Shown here one piece after another: positions 7,894 through 14,601 of a stretch of DNA of 14,601 nucleotides (within the stretch, counting starts at the first letter, position 1; every line of letters begins with the position of its first letter). The DNA comes from Acidobacteriaceae bacterium (lineage in GTDB: Bacteria; Acidobacteriota; Terriglobia; Terriglobales; Acidobacteriaceae), in NCBI GenBank assembly GCA_009781125.1, contig WQYS01000021.1, positions 1 to 14,601 of the forward strand, given 5' to 3'. The translations under genes were made by a program, and so were the position numbers. The notes under the pieces were generated by a model. The model saw only the letters and a list, made by a program, of their open reading frames with translations. It searched no databases and was not told the DNA's origin.

Positions 7894-8115
7894 CTACAGG
7901 TCTTCCGGTTTCAATCCGGTATGTCTGGCGATTCTGGCTAGCATCTTCGGACCGATCTCTTCGCTGTCGCTGAACGACCAGATGTAATTCGGCCATCCTT
8001 CTCGAATCAGCTTCCTATGGGAGCCGCCTCTGATTGCGTCGGGGTCCTCGGTCCACCCGATACGTTCCAAAGCTCGCAGCACTTTTCTGCCTCTGGAGCC
8101 GGGCCACGAACTCAA
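7894..8115 (-). CDS. hicA: HicA family type II toxin (mRNA interferase)
   Basis: A 73-residue basic protein matching the small double-stranded-RNA-binding-like fold of HicA toxins, which cut mRNA and stall growth until neutralised by HicB. Visible signatures are the N-terminal helix RKVLRALERIGWTED, the GGSHRKL segment (30-36) carrying the catalytic His, and the C-terminal EEIGPKMLARIARHTGLKPEDL. In many relatives I recall, the residue before the Asp in the FxD segment is His, whereas here it is Ser (SFSD). The open frame begins with a TTG that overlaps the hicB stop as TTGA; no ATG or GTG start is available in frame. Weak initiation coupled to hicB translation would keep toxin below antitoxin. 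The gene is intact, and I see nothing to suggest inactivation. Confidence 0.85.
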   Translation of the reverse strand: MSSWPGSRGRKVLRALERIGWTEDPDAIRGGSHRKLIREGWPNYIWSFSDSEEIGPKMLARIARHTGLKPEDL

Positions 8116-8318
8116 GCGATGGCGAACTGAACAGAGTTCTGGATTGTTCGTTCGCGCTCGATTTCATCGGCAACCACACGTAATGCAATTGCTTCCACCT
8201 TGGAGGCAGCTTCTTCCTTTGTGGCTCCATACGCCATGACGCCGGGCAGGGAGGGAATCTCTGCTATCCAGCGGCCATCGTCTTCCCGCTCAAACTCAAC
8301 TTCAAGCGTATATGCCAT
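8112..8318 (-). CDS. hicB: HicB family antitoxin (short form)
   Basis: A 68-residue protein with the HicB partial RNase H-like fold: YTLEVEFEREDDGRWIAEIPSLPGVMAYGATKEEA, where the E-x-P-x-L-PG-x-x-x-G-A-T-x-E-E-A pattern is characteristic. It would bind and block HicA. The usual C-terminal DNA-binding segment (ribbon-helix-helix or helix-turn-helix) of longer HicB proteins is missing, since only about 22 residues follow the core. Direct autorepression by this protein is therefore doubtful. Its order, antitoxin before toxin, is the reverse of the classic E. coli hicAB locus but is seen in other bacteria. The ATG has a strong AGGAGAG five bases upstream (8323-8329 on the - strand), in contrast to the weak TTG of hicA. 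Confidence 0.87.
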   Translation of the reverse strand: MAYTLEVEFEREDDGRWIAEIPSLPGVMAYGATKEEAASKVEAIALRVVADEIERERTIQNSVQFAIA

Positions 8319-8322
8319 GGAA

Positions 8323-8329
8323 CTCTCCT
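8323..8329 (-). promoter_or_regulatory. Strong ribosome binding site of hicB
   Basis: AGGAGAG on the - strand lies four bases before the hicB ATG. It is among the best Shine-Dalgarno matches in the window, and it sets the antitoxin apart from the toxin, which starts with a TTG overlapping the hicB stop. Confidence 0.65.
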
Positions 8330-8403
8330 GGTTAGATGATACCTCAGGCGGGCAAACCAGAATACTACTGTTTCGCTACTGAAAAATTGCGTAACCTAGA
8401 CTC

Positions 8404-10068
8404 ATGCGAAGAATGATTGTTCTGGTGCTGTCTCTGATCCTGCTTGTGCCCGCGGCTTCGATTCCGGCGCGAGCCGACGCTTATGACGCCAAACCGAAGC
8501 TGGTCGTGGTGCTGGTGCTCGACCAGTTCCGCGAGGATTATCTGGAACGCTACCGCAGCGATTTCAAGACGCCCAGCGGCTTCAACCTGTTTCTGAAGCG
8601 CGGCGCGAATTTTACGGACTGCTACTTCAACTACGCCAACACGATGACCGGCCCAGGACACGCGACCATCGGCACCGGAGCTTACACGAACGGCCACGGC
8701 ATCCTGCTGAACGAGTGGTGGGACTTGACGCGCTCCACGAAGCATCCGGTCACTTCGGTGGAGGACGAGCGCTATGCGGTTGTAGGCGATCCCGCGAGCA
8801 CCGAGACGGGGGCCTCGCCCCGGAACCTGCTGGCCTCGACACTCGGCGACGAGGTCGTGCTCGATACCAAAGGACAATCCAGGCTGTTTGGGATATCCAT
8901 GAAGGACCGGGCGGCGATTCTCCTCTCGGGCCATGCCTCGCGTGGGGCCTTCTGGCTGGACCACGCCAGCGGCAGGTTCATCACCTCAACCTACTGGATG
9001 AAGCAGCTTCCCGCGTGGGCTGAAGAGTTCAATCGCAGCGGGCGCGTGGATGAAGCCATCCAGGAAGCAGGCGCAAAGCCGGGAGACTTCTATGGAGCGG
9101 TTGGATCGAAGCCAGCTTCGGTCTCCTATCTGCTGGACTTCGCTAAAGCTCTGGTTGAAGGCGAGCAGATGGGCAGGCACGATGTGACGGATGTGCTGAC
9201 CATCAGCATCTCTTCGACCGACATTCTCGGCCACGCGGTTGGCCCGGACGCTCCGGAGCAGCGGGCCATGGTCGATGCCGTCGATGTCGATCTGAACGAC
9301 TTCTTCACCTGGCTGGACAAGCACGTCGATGGCGGCATGGCGAACGTGTGGGTGGCGCTGACGGCTGACCACGGCATCGCTCCGCTGCCTTCGGTCGCGG
9401 CAAAGCTGGGAATGCCTGCGGCGACCTTCAATGGCATGAAGCTGATTTCGGCGCTGAACGCCGCGCTCAATGAACGGTTCTCTTCGGGGAAGTCCACCAG
9501 GTATGTGCTGGGAGGGGACGCTCCTTATATCGAGCTTGATCCGCGCGAGTTCGAAGCTCTGAAGGTGAGCGAGGCAGAGGCTGAGAATGCAGCCGCAGAG
9601 CTTCTGCCCCAGGCGCTGGAGTCGATTCTGCCTCCCGCGCCGACCGGTGTTTCGCAGGAGAGACTACCCGAGAGACCTGCGATTCGCAATGTCTATACAA
9701 AGGTCCAGATGGCCGAAGGGCGGGTTCCGGCGACGGCGGAGGGCGAGCGCGTGCTGCATAGCTACTCGCCCAACGGAGAGTGGTACGTGATGATCTCGCT
9801 GGGGATGTATCAGATGCCGCAGATGTCAGGCACGAACCATTTCACGACGTACTCTTATGACCGGCATGTTCCGCTGGCGTTTTATGGCGCTCCGTTTGTG
9901 CCGGGAACGTATCATGGCAGGGTCGAGCCGGTGGATCTGGCGGCTACATTCGCGTCTCTGTTGCGGATCAACCAGCCCACGGCGTCTATCGGACATGTAC
10001 TTACAGAGGCGATTCGTCCTGAGCGCGCCACTACAAACAAGACAGCAACAACAGGAGCAGGCAAGTGA
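8404..10068 (+). CDS. Exported alkaline phosphatase, PafA-like
   Basis: A 554-residue alkaline phosphatase superfamily enzyme with a signal peptide at 1-24 (cleavage near ARADA). It should hydrolyse phosphate monoesters in the periplasm or outside the cell. The two-metal site is readable: Asp40 (VLDQFRED), nucleophile Thr82 (NTMTGPGHATIGTG), Asp273 and His277 (STDILGHAVGPD), Asp322 and His323 (LTADHGIAPLP), and a late His in TYSYDRHVPLAFYG. The NEWWD segment supplies Asn103, and MKDRAAIL supplies Lys167 and Arg169. From family knowledge, the Asn, Lys and Arg set contacts substrate in PafA of Elizabethkingia and favours monoesters over diesters. Upstream of the ATG at 8404 no ribosome binding site is evident, and a second ATG at 8413 is possible. 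The gene ends four bases inside pyrD. I would not call it phoA or phoX, since both have different motifs. Confidence 0.85.
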   Translation: MRRMIVLVLSLILLVPAASIPARADAYDAKPKLVVVLVLDQFREDYLERYRSDFKTPSGFNLFLKRGANFTDCYFNYANTMTGPGHATIGTGAYTNGHGILLNEWWDLTRSTKHPVTSVEDERYAVVGDPASTETGASPRNLLASTLGDEVVLDTKGQSRLFGISMKDRAAILLSGHASRGAFWLDHASGRFITSTYWMKQLPAWAEEFNRSGRVDEAIQEAGAKPGDFYGAVGSKPASVSYLLDFAKALVEGEQMGRHDVTDVLTISISSTDILGHAVGPDAPEQRAMVDAVDVDLNDFFTWLDKHVDGGMANVWVALTADHGIAPLPSVAAKLGMPAATFNGMKLISALNAALNERFSSGKSTRYVLGGDAPYIELDPREFEALKVSEAEAENAAAELLPQALESILPPAPTGVSQERLPERPAIRNVYTKVQMAEGRVPATAEGERVLHSYSPNGEWYVMISLGMYQMPQMSGTNHFTTYSYDRHVPLAFYGAPFVPGTYHGRVEPVDLAATFASLLRINQPTASIGHVLTEAIRPERATTNKTATTGAGK

Positions 10069-10988
10069 AAAAAGGACCGGATATGCGTGTCCGGATTGCA
10101 GGCGTGGAGCTAAGCTCGCCTGTAATCGCGGCCAGCGGGACCTTCGGCTACGGCGTGGAGTTTGCCGATGTCGTAGCGCTCGACAGGATTGGAGCGTTTG
10201 TGTCGAAGGGGCTCTCCATCGAGCCGATGGAAGGCAATCCAGCGCCGCGCGTCATCGAGACCGCCAGCGGCATGATGAACGCCATCGGCCTGCAAAATAT
10301 GGGCGTGCGCGAGTTTGCCGAGGAAAAGCTGCCCTATCTGAGGAAGATCAAGGGCGCGGTCACCATTGCCAACGTCTTCGGGCACACGATCGCCGAGTAC
10401 ACCGAGGTAATCCGCGTGCTGAACAACGAGCCGGGAGTCGCCATGTACGAGGTGAACGCAAGCTGTCCGAATACGAGCGAGGGCGGCATGGTCTTCGGAA
10501 CCGACGCCGCGATGCTCTCTGAGCTGGTCTCGCGGTGCAAGACGGCTTCGAGGAGGCCGCTGATGGTGAAGCTCTCGCCGAACGTCACGGATATCGCCGC
10601 CATGGCGCGCGTGGCCGAGGACGCCGGAGCCGACGCCGTATCTCTGGTGAATACGTTTCTGGCGCTTGCCATTGACGTAAAAACCAGGAAATCGCGGATA
10701 GCTCATGGAACTGGAGGGCTTTCAGGCCCGGCGATCAAACCGATTGCCGTGCGCATGGTCTACGAGGTTGCGAAGGCCGTGAAGGTTCCCGTCGTAGGGA
10801 TGGGCGGAATCGTGCGGGCCGAGGATGCAGTGGAGTTCATGCTGGCGGGAGCCACGGCGGTGCAGGTAGGCACGGCGAGCTTTGCCGATCCTCGCGCCGT
10901 GGAGAACATCGCCACCGGCCTGCGCCGCTGGTGCGTTGACAACCACGTTGGTGAGGTCAGTTCGCTGACGGGAGCAGCGCTTCTTTAG
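10065..10988 (+). CDS. pyrD: Dihydroorotate dehydrogenase, class 1B catalytic subunit
   Basis: This FMN enzyme oxidises dihydroorotate to orotate in the fourth step of pyrimidine synthesis. The 307-residue frame starts at a GTG overlapping the phosphatase stop (GTGA) with AGGAG upstream. An ATG at 10083 with AAGGA before it gives 301 residues and is equally likely. Conserved blocks are PVIAASGTFGYG (19-30), SKGL with FMN-contacting Lys48, NAIGLQNMG (72-80), and NASCPNTSEGG (131-141) with the catalytic Cys134. These are followed by HGTGGLSGPAIKPIA (214-228) and GMGGIVRAEDA. A catalytic Cys, rather than the Ser of membrane class 2 enzymes, together with the overall sequence style points to class 1B. 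That form normally pairs with the iron-sulphur/FAD subunit PyrK to pass electrons to NAD. No pyrK or other pyrimidine gene lies in this window. Confidence 0.93.
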   Translation: MKKGPDMRVRIAGVELSSPVIAASGTFGYGVEFADVVALDRIGAFVSKGLSIEPMEGNPAPRVIETASGMMNAIGLQNMGVREFAEEKLPYLRKIKGAVTIANVFGHTIAEYTEVIRVLNNEPGVAMYEVNASCPNTSEGGMVFGTDAAMLSELVSRCKTASRRPLMVKLSPNVTDIAAMARVAEDAGADAVSLVNTFLALAIDVKTRKSRIAHGTGGLSGPAIKPIAVRMVYEVAKAVKVPVVGMGGIVRAEDAVEFMLAGATAVQVGTASFADPRAVENIATGLRRWCVDNHVGEVSSLTGAALL

Positions 10989-11018
10989 CGACCGCTCCCC
11001 TCGGACAATTACTGACGG

Positions 11019-11573
11019 TTAATGTTGCGCGGCTTCGGCGGCCTCGGCATCTTCGTGTGTCTTGTGAATGGTTCCGTGGGGATGATGCACGGGCGCATAG
11101 ATGGAATACAGCTTCAACGGTTTATCGCCTGTATTGATGATGTTGTGCCATTTGCCCGCAGGAACCAGTATGGCGGAGTCCTTCCCCGCCGCCTGAGCGA
11201 ACGTGAGCGAGTCTTTGGCGTCGCCCATGAGCACCTTGACATGTCCGTCCTCGACGCGCAAAAACTGGTCGGTGTCGGGATGCACTTCCAGGCCAACCTC
11301 GCCGCCTGCGGGAATCGACATCAGAGTCACCTGAAGATAAGTTCCCGTCCAAAGCGCCGTTCTGAAATTGGGGTTCGACGTGGTGTATTCATCGATATTC
11401 AGCACCGTAGGCGCCGGGCCGTAGTCTTGCAGCGCAACATTTGCTTTTTCAGCGGGCTGCGCGGCGGAACCGACTTGCGCATTCTGGTTGTCTTGTGGAT
11501 TCTTATGACATGCCGCAACGCCCCATCCGAGCAGCGATGCACATGCAAATATCAGAATTGATCTGCTTTTCAT
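11019..11573 (-). CDS. Cupin-domain lipoprotein
   Basis: I choose the ATG at 11573, giving 184 residues, because it puts a lipoprotein signal at the N-terminus: basic KSR, a hydrophobic stretch, then VAAC with Cys22 as the lipidation site. The frame could start 14 residues earlier, but that would bury the signal. After a low-complexity linker (Asn/Gln/Ala-rich, 23-50), a single cupin barrel spans about 60-165. Motif 1 is GLEVHPDTDQFLRVEDG (94-110), with the family HPDTDQ pattern in place of the classic HxH. Motif 2 is VPAGKWHNIINTG (137-149). The tail APVHHPHGTIHKTHEDAEAAE is His-rich. It is most like the single-domain cupins often labelled sugar-isomerase-like, so substrate and activity are unknown. 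Metal binding and an envelope location are inferred. It is convergent with pyrD across a 30-base gap and divergent from purH. Confidence 0.8.
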   Translation of the reverse strand: MKSRSILIFACASLLGWGVAACHKNPQDNQNAQVGSAAQPAEKANVALQDYGPAPTVLNIDEYTTSNPNFRTALWTGTYLQVTLMSIPAGGEVGLEVHPDTDQFLRVEDGHVKVLMGDAKDSLTFAQAAGKDSAILVPAGKWHNIINTGDKPLKLYSIYAPVHHPHGTIHKTHEDAEAAEAAQH

Positions 11574-11698
11574 CTTCCGAAACCCTCTGTAGCTTGTTTT
11601 CCGATCATCATACACCCGGCCAGAGTTAGTGATTGCAAGGAATTAGACCCCTGAAATCCACATTTTTGTGTTTGTCCTGACGCATAAAATGTTAGGTA

Positions 11699-13306
11699 AT
11701 GACTACATCGAGCGCTTTTTCTATACCTTCTGTTGATTTGCGTCCTGTTCGCCGCGCGCTGCTCTCTGTGACCGATAAGTCCGGTCTGGTGGAGTTTGCC
11801 GAGGCTCTTACCTCGCATGGAGTCGAGCTGGTCTCTACCGGAGGCACAGCCAGGGCGCTGCGCGACGCCGGCCTCGCCGTGCGCGACATCAGCGACCTGA
11901 CCGGATTTCCCGAGATGCTCGATGGCCGCGTGAAGACGCTGCATCCGAAGGTGCACGGCGGCATCCTGCACGTTCGCGGCAATCCGGAGCACGTCCAGGC
12001 GGTCGCTGAACATGGAATCGAGCCGGTCGATATGGTGGTAGTGAACCTCTACGCCTTTGAAAAGACAGCGCAGAAACCGGGCGTGGCGTTCGGTGAGGTC
12101 ATCGAGAACATTGATATTGGCGGCCCTTCGATGGTGCGCTCGGCGGCGAAGAACTTTGAGGATGTTGCCATTGTGACCTCCGTAAAAGACTATGTATCCC
12201 TGGCTGAGGAGTTGAAGCAGAACGGCGGCAGTCTGAGCCGCTCCACGCGCTGGAGACTGGCAAAGCAGGCATTTGCGACCACGGCGGCTTATGATGCTGC
12301 CATTGCCACGGCGCTCGAAAGCATTAAAGCTCCTGAAGGCAAGCTGGAGTTCTGTGATTCTCTTCCGTCCACGCTGCGGGTGATCGATCCGCTGGCCATG
12401 ACGCTGCGTTATGGAGAGAATCCTCACCAGCGAGCAGCGCTCTATGTGGATGGCAGCGGCAAGGGAGTTGCAGCCGGACAACAGCTTCAGGGCAAGGAAC
12501 TCAGCTATAACAATCTGGTCGATCTGGACGCCTGCTGGGAGCTGGCCAGCGAGTTCGACGAGACGGCCGTAGCGATCATCAAGCACACCAACCCCTGCGG
12601 CGCAGCCACGGGAGCGACGGTGCTGGAGGCCTACCAGCGCGCGCTTGAAGCTGATCCGGTCTCGGCCTACGGTGGCGTGATCGGGATCAATCGCGAGGTG
12701 GACCGCGCCGCAGCCGAAGAGATTGCAAAGCTATTTGTAGAGGCCATCGTCGCGCCCAGCTTTACGAAGGAGGCGCTGGAGCGCTTCGCCACCAAGAAGA
12801 ATCTGCGGCTGATTAAGATCGATCCCGCCAACTCGCCGCGCGTGATTAAGCAGGTCTCCGGCGGGATGCTGGTGCAGGACGCCGACCGGCTCAGGATTAC
12901 CGAAGCCGATCTGAAGGTGGTCACCGAGCGTAAGCCCTCTGCCGAGGAGATGCGCGCTCTGCTGTTTGCCTGGAGCGTCTGCAAGCATGTGAAGTCCAAT
13001 GCGATTCTGTATGCCCGTTACGAGTCGGGCCACGGGCAGACGGTCGGCGTCGGCGCCGGACAGATGAGCCGGGTCGATTCGGCGCGTTTTGGAGCGATGA
13101 AGGCCGTGCTTCCGCTGGCCGGTTCGGTGGCCGCGTCGGACGCCTTCTTCCCGTTCCCGGACGGGCTGGAAGAGGTGGCGAAGGCAGGCGCAAAGGCAGT
13201 GATTCAGCCGGGAGGCTCGGTGCGCGACGCCGAGGTCATTGAAACCGCCAACCGCCTTGGCGTAGCGATGGTGTTCACCGGAGTCCGCCACTTCCGGCAC
13301 GGTTAA
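11699..13306 (+). CDS. purH: Bifunctional purine biosynthesis protein PurH (AICAR transformylase / IMP cyclohydrolase)
   Basis: This cytoplasmic enzyme makes the last two steps to IMP: formyl transfer to AICAR, then ring closure. It has 535 residues, slightly over the usual 510-530, with a short extra N-terminus before RRALLSVTDKSGL. The N-terminal MGS-like cyclohydrolase domain carries STGGTARAL (46-54), RVKTLHPKVHGGIL (77-90) and NLYAFEKT. The transformylase domain includes RYGENPHQ (237-244), the catalytic pair in KHTNPCG (Lys295, His296), and DAFFPFPDGLE with QPGGSVRD near the end. Both halves are complete. Upstream, TTAGGTA directly before the ATG is a weak ribosome binding site. A TAAAAT about ten bases earlier could be a -10 box, although no good -35 is seen. 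The TAA stop lies within the left copy of a 10-base direct repeat that brackets a hairpin element. Confidence 0.96.
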   Translation: MTTSSAFSIPSVDLRPVRRALLSVTDKSGLVEFAEALTSHGVELVSTGGTARALRDAGLAVRDISDLTGFPEMLDGRVKTLHPKVHGGILHVRGNPEHVQAVAEHGIEPVDMVVVNLYAFEKTAQKPGVAFGEVIENIDIGGPSMVRSAAKNFEDVAIVTSVKDYVSLAEELKQNGGSLSRSTRWRLAKQAFATTAAYDAAIATALESIKAPEGKLEFCDSLPSTLRVIDPLAMTLRYGENPHQRAALYVDGSGKGVAAGQQLQGKELSYNNLVDLDACWELASEFDETAVAIIKHTNPCGAATGATVLEAYQRALEADPVSAYGGVIGINREVDRAAAEEIAKLFVEAIVAPSFTKEALERFATKKNLRLIKIDPANSPRVIKQVSGGMLVQDADRLRITEADLKVVTERKPSAEEMRALLFAWSVCKHVKSNAILYARYESGHGQTVGVGAGQMSRVDSARFGAMKAVLPLAGSVAASDAFFPFPDGLEEVAKAGAKAVIQPGGSVRDAEVIETANRLGVAMVFTGVRHFRHG

Positions 13307-13461
13307 TTTGCGGTGACACTCCGGGTGCACCATTCATGACGCAGTTTTATCGCGTCATGGGTGGGGGCTTCTCTCCACAGACATCTCCCCCACCCATGAC
13401 GATAAAACCGTCATGAGTGGGGCACCCAGATGGGGTGTCCGTCACCTCTGACACGGTTAAT
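13298..13461. repeat. 10-base direct repeat bracketing the inverted-repeat element
   Basis: CACGGTTAAT occurs at 13298-13307, covering the purH stop codon, and again at 13452-13461. The copies lie four and five bases outside the terminal GGTGAC/GTCACC pair. They may be a target-site duplication, a recombination footprint, or chance. The short spacers argue against a simple target-site duplication. Confidence 0.55.
13312..13446. repeat. Long nested inverted repeat (REP- or MITE-like element)
   Basis: The main arms are 13323-13367 and 13387-13427. They pair almost throughout, with two 2-base insertions in the left arm and a few mismatches, around a 19-base loop. Inside the left arm, CATGACGC (13335-13342) pairs perfectly with GCGTCATG (13352-13359). 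Inside the right arm, CATGACG (13395-13401) pairs perfectly with CGTCATG (13409-13415). The ends GGTGAC (13312-13317) and GTCACC (13441-13446) extend the symmetry. DNA or RNA could thus fold as one long hairpin or as two small ones. No run of T follows, so it is not a classic terminator, though it may protect or end the purH message. No second copy is seen in the window. Confidence 0.8.
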
Positions 13462-13542
13462 CTGGCTCTGCATCCAAAGGGCGTGCGTCGCGCGTCTAAA
13501 GAAATGACCATTTTGACGCGGCTGAGGAGCTTACAATCTCTT

Positions 13543-14601
13543 ATGACCATGCTCGATAGAGCCTTTACGCTTCGTATACTCTGGACGCTGCCAGCAATGG
13601 CGGCACTGGCGGTTACTGCCAGCGCGTCTCAGACGGCAGCCTCGGCGGTTCCTGACCGGTCCGCTGCGTACTACCACTACGGCCTCTCGCATCTGTACGA
13701 AGAGATGGCGGTCAACGCGGGCCGCACCGACTACGCTACGCAGGCTATCGAAGAGTACAAGCTGGCACTCAACGCCGATCCCAACTCGGCGTTGCTGCAG
13801 AACGGCCTGGCCGACCTCTACTTCAAGCTCGGACGCATCCGCGAAGCCGTCAGCACGGCGCAGGAGCAGGTCAGCAGGAACCCTGACAACATCGCCGCGC
13901 ACGAACTGCTGGGGAAGGTCTACCTGCGTTCGCTGGGCGACATGCAGAGCCAGCAGGCCGGACAGATGCTCGCGCTCGCCATCGCCGAGTACGAGAAGCT
14001 GGCGCAACTGAAGCCGAACGATGTCGAGACGCATCTGCTGCTGGGCCAGCTTTACAGCCTGAATCACGATTCAGCCAAGGCCGAGGCGCAGTTCAAGGCC
14101 GCGCAGAAGATCGACGGCAACTCGGAAGATGTCGTGCTGAACATGTTCCGCATGTAGCGAGCAGGGTGAGTTCAAGCAGGCCGCCGAGATGCTCGCGGCC
14201 ATTCCCGTCGCCGACCGCAGTGCGCGCATGGAGATGGCGCTAGCCTCGGCCTACGACCAGTTGAAGGACACCAAGAACGCGATCGCAGCCTATCGCCGCG
14301 CGCTCGCTCTGGACTCGGACAATCTTGACATCAAGCGCGGGCTGGCCAGCGCTCTGCTTACCGACGGGCAACTGGTCGAGGCGCAGAAGCTCTACACCGA
14401 GATCCTGGCGGCGGAGCCGCAGGATGCGCAGTCGCAGATTCGTCTTTCGGAGACGCAGCGCCGCCAGGGGCACTACGATCAGGCGCTGGAAACGCTGGAG
14501 AAGGCCAAGCCGCAAGCTCCCGATTCGATGGAACTGAGCTACAACGAAGCTCTGCTCTACGACGCTCTAGGCCGTTACGACGATGCCACGGCGCTGCTCA
14601 A
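13543..14601 (+). pseudogene. Exported TPR protein gene with a single-base frameshift; continues past the window
   Basis: I start at the ATG at 13543, which gives a signal peptide (TLRILWTLPAMAALAVTASASQ) and follows a GAGGAG at 13523-13528. An upstream ATG at 13417 lies inside the inverted repeat and is unlikely. The first frame encodes TPR helices (AIEEYKLALNADPNSALLQNGLADLYFKLGR and following) until a TAG at 14155-14157. From 14159 the +1 frame is open to the window end and carries more TPR repeats (AIAAYRRALALDSDN, AQKLYTEILAAEPQD, ALETLEKAKPQAPDS). Adding one pyrimidine after TA at 14155-14156 restores a smooth MFRMYSEQGEFKQA junction, so one base seems lost from a Tyr codon. Codon use is unchanged downstream, so the loss is recent or a sequencing error. 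TPR proteins act as scaffolds, and the partner is unknown. Confidence 0.8.

Noticed and set aside
11607..11638. TATGAT with TTGCAA on the - strand as the cupin promoter
   Set aside because: The spacing is 20 bases, longer than the usual 16-18. It is possible but too weak to list as a feature.
11570..12586. A 338-codon open frame on the - strand opposite purH
   Set aside because: purH is unmistakable on the + strand. The shadow product lacks any domain pattern and no start signal supports it.
13323..13427. Rho-independent terminator of purH
   Set aside because: The stem is far longer than a usual terminator and no T-run follows on either strand. A repeat element is the better description, although it may still affect transcript ends.
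13513..13537. TTGACG and TACAAT as a promoter for the TPR gene
   Set aside because: The two boxes are separated by only 13 bases, too short for a sigma-70 promoter, and TACAAT lies too close to the ATG.

Overview
The window looks like chromosomal DNA from a GC-rich, double-membraned bacterium. The best guess is a member of the Acidobacteriota (Terriglobia, near Granulicella, Terriglobus or Edaphobacter). This is inferred from gene content and style: a CcmF-type cytochrome c maturation gene followed by a CcmI-like stub and a large membrane-anchored carboxypeptidase-regulatory protein, a LolA-type lipoprotein carrier, class 1B PyrD, and exported TPR and cupin proteins. No rRNA or other marker settles the species. 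Most of the window is housekeeping. I see no phage, CRISPR array, tRNA or complete insertion sequence.

Region 1 (1-5392, + strand) begins with the tail of a response-regulator receiver domain. It continues with a tightly packed run: ccmF, an 88-residue CcmI-like membrane protein, an exported carboxypeptidase-regulatory-like protein with one membrane anchor, the zinc protease htpX, and a ZIP metal transporter. Gaps are a one-base overlap, 14, 30 and 1 bases, so one transcript is plausible. The themes are envelope protein maturation, cytochrome c haem attachment, membrane protein quality control and metal supply.

Region 2 (5394-8318, - strand) reads, in transcription order, hicB, hicA, serS, a small single-pass membrane protein, and a LolA-like carrier. 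hicB/hicA and serS/membrane protein overlap by four bases. A type II toxin-antitoxin pair therefore lies 58 bases upstream of the seryl-tRNA synthetase gene, which has no evident ribosome binding site. The LolA-like gene carries a perfect 12-base in-frame tandem duplication and ends one base from the convergent ZIP gene.

Region 3 (8404-10988, + strand) is an exported PafA-like alkaline phosphatase overlapping pyrD by four bases. Convergent to it is a cupin lipoprotein (11573-11019, - strand), which is divergent from purH (11699-13306, + strand).

Region 4 (13298-14601) holds the most unusual structure. It is a long imperfect inverted repeat, about 135 bases, whose two arms each contain a smaller perfect hairpin. 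The whole is bracketed by a 10-base direct repeat, one copy of which covers the purH stop codon. It looks like a REP- or MITE-like element. After it comes a TPR protein gene broken by an apparent single-base deletion near 14157. Restoring one base in a Tyr codon rejoins a TPR reading frame that stays open to the end of the window.
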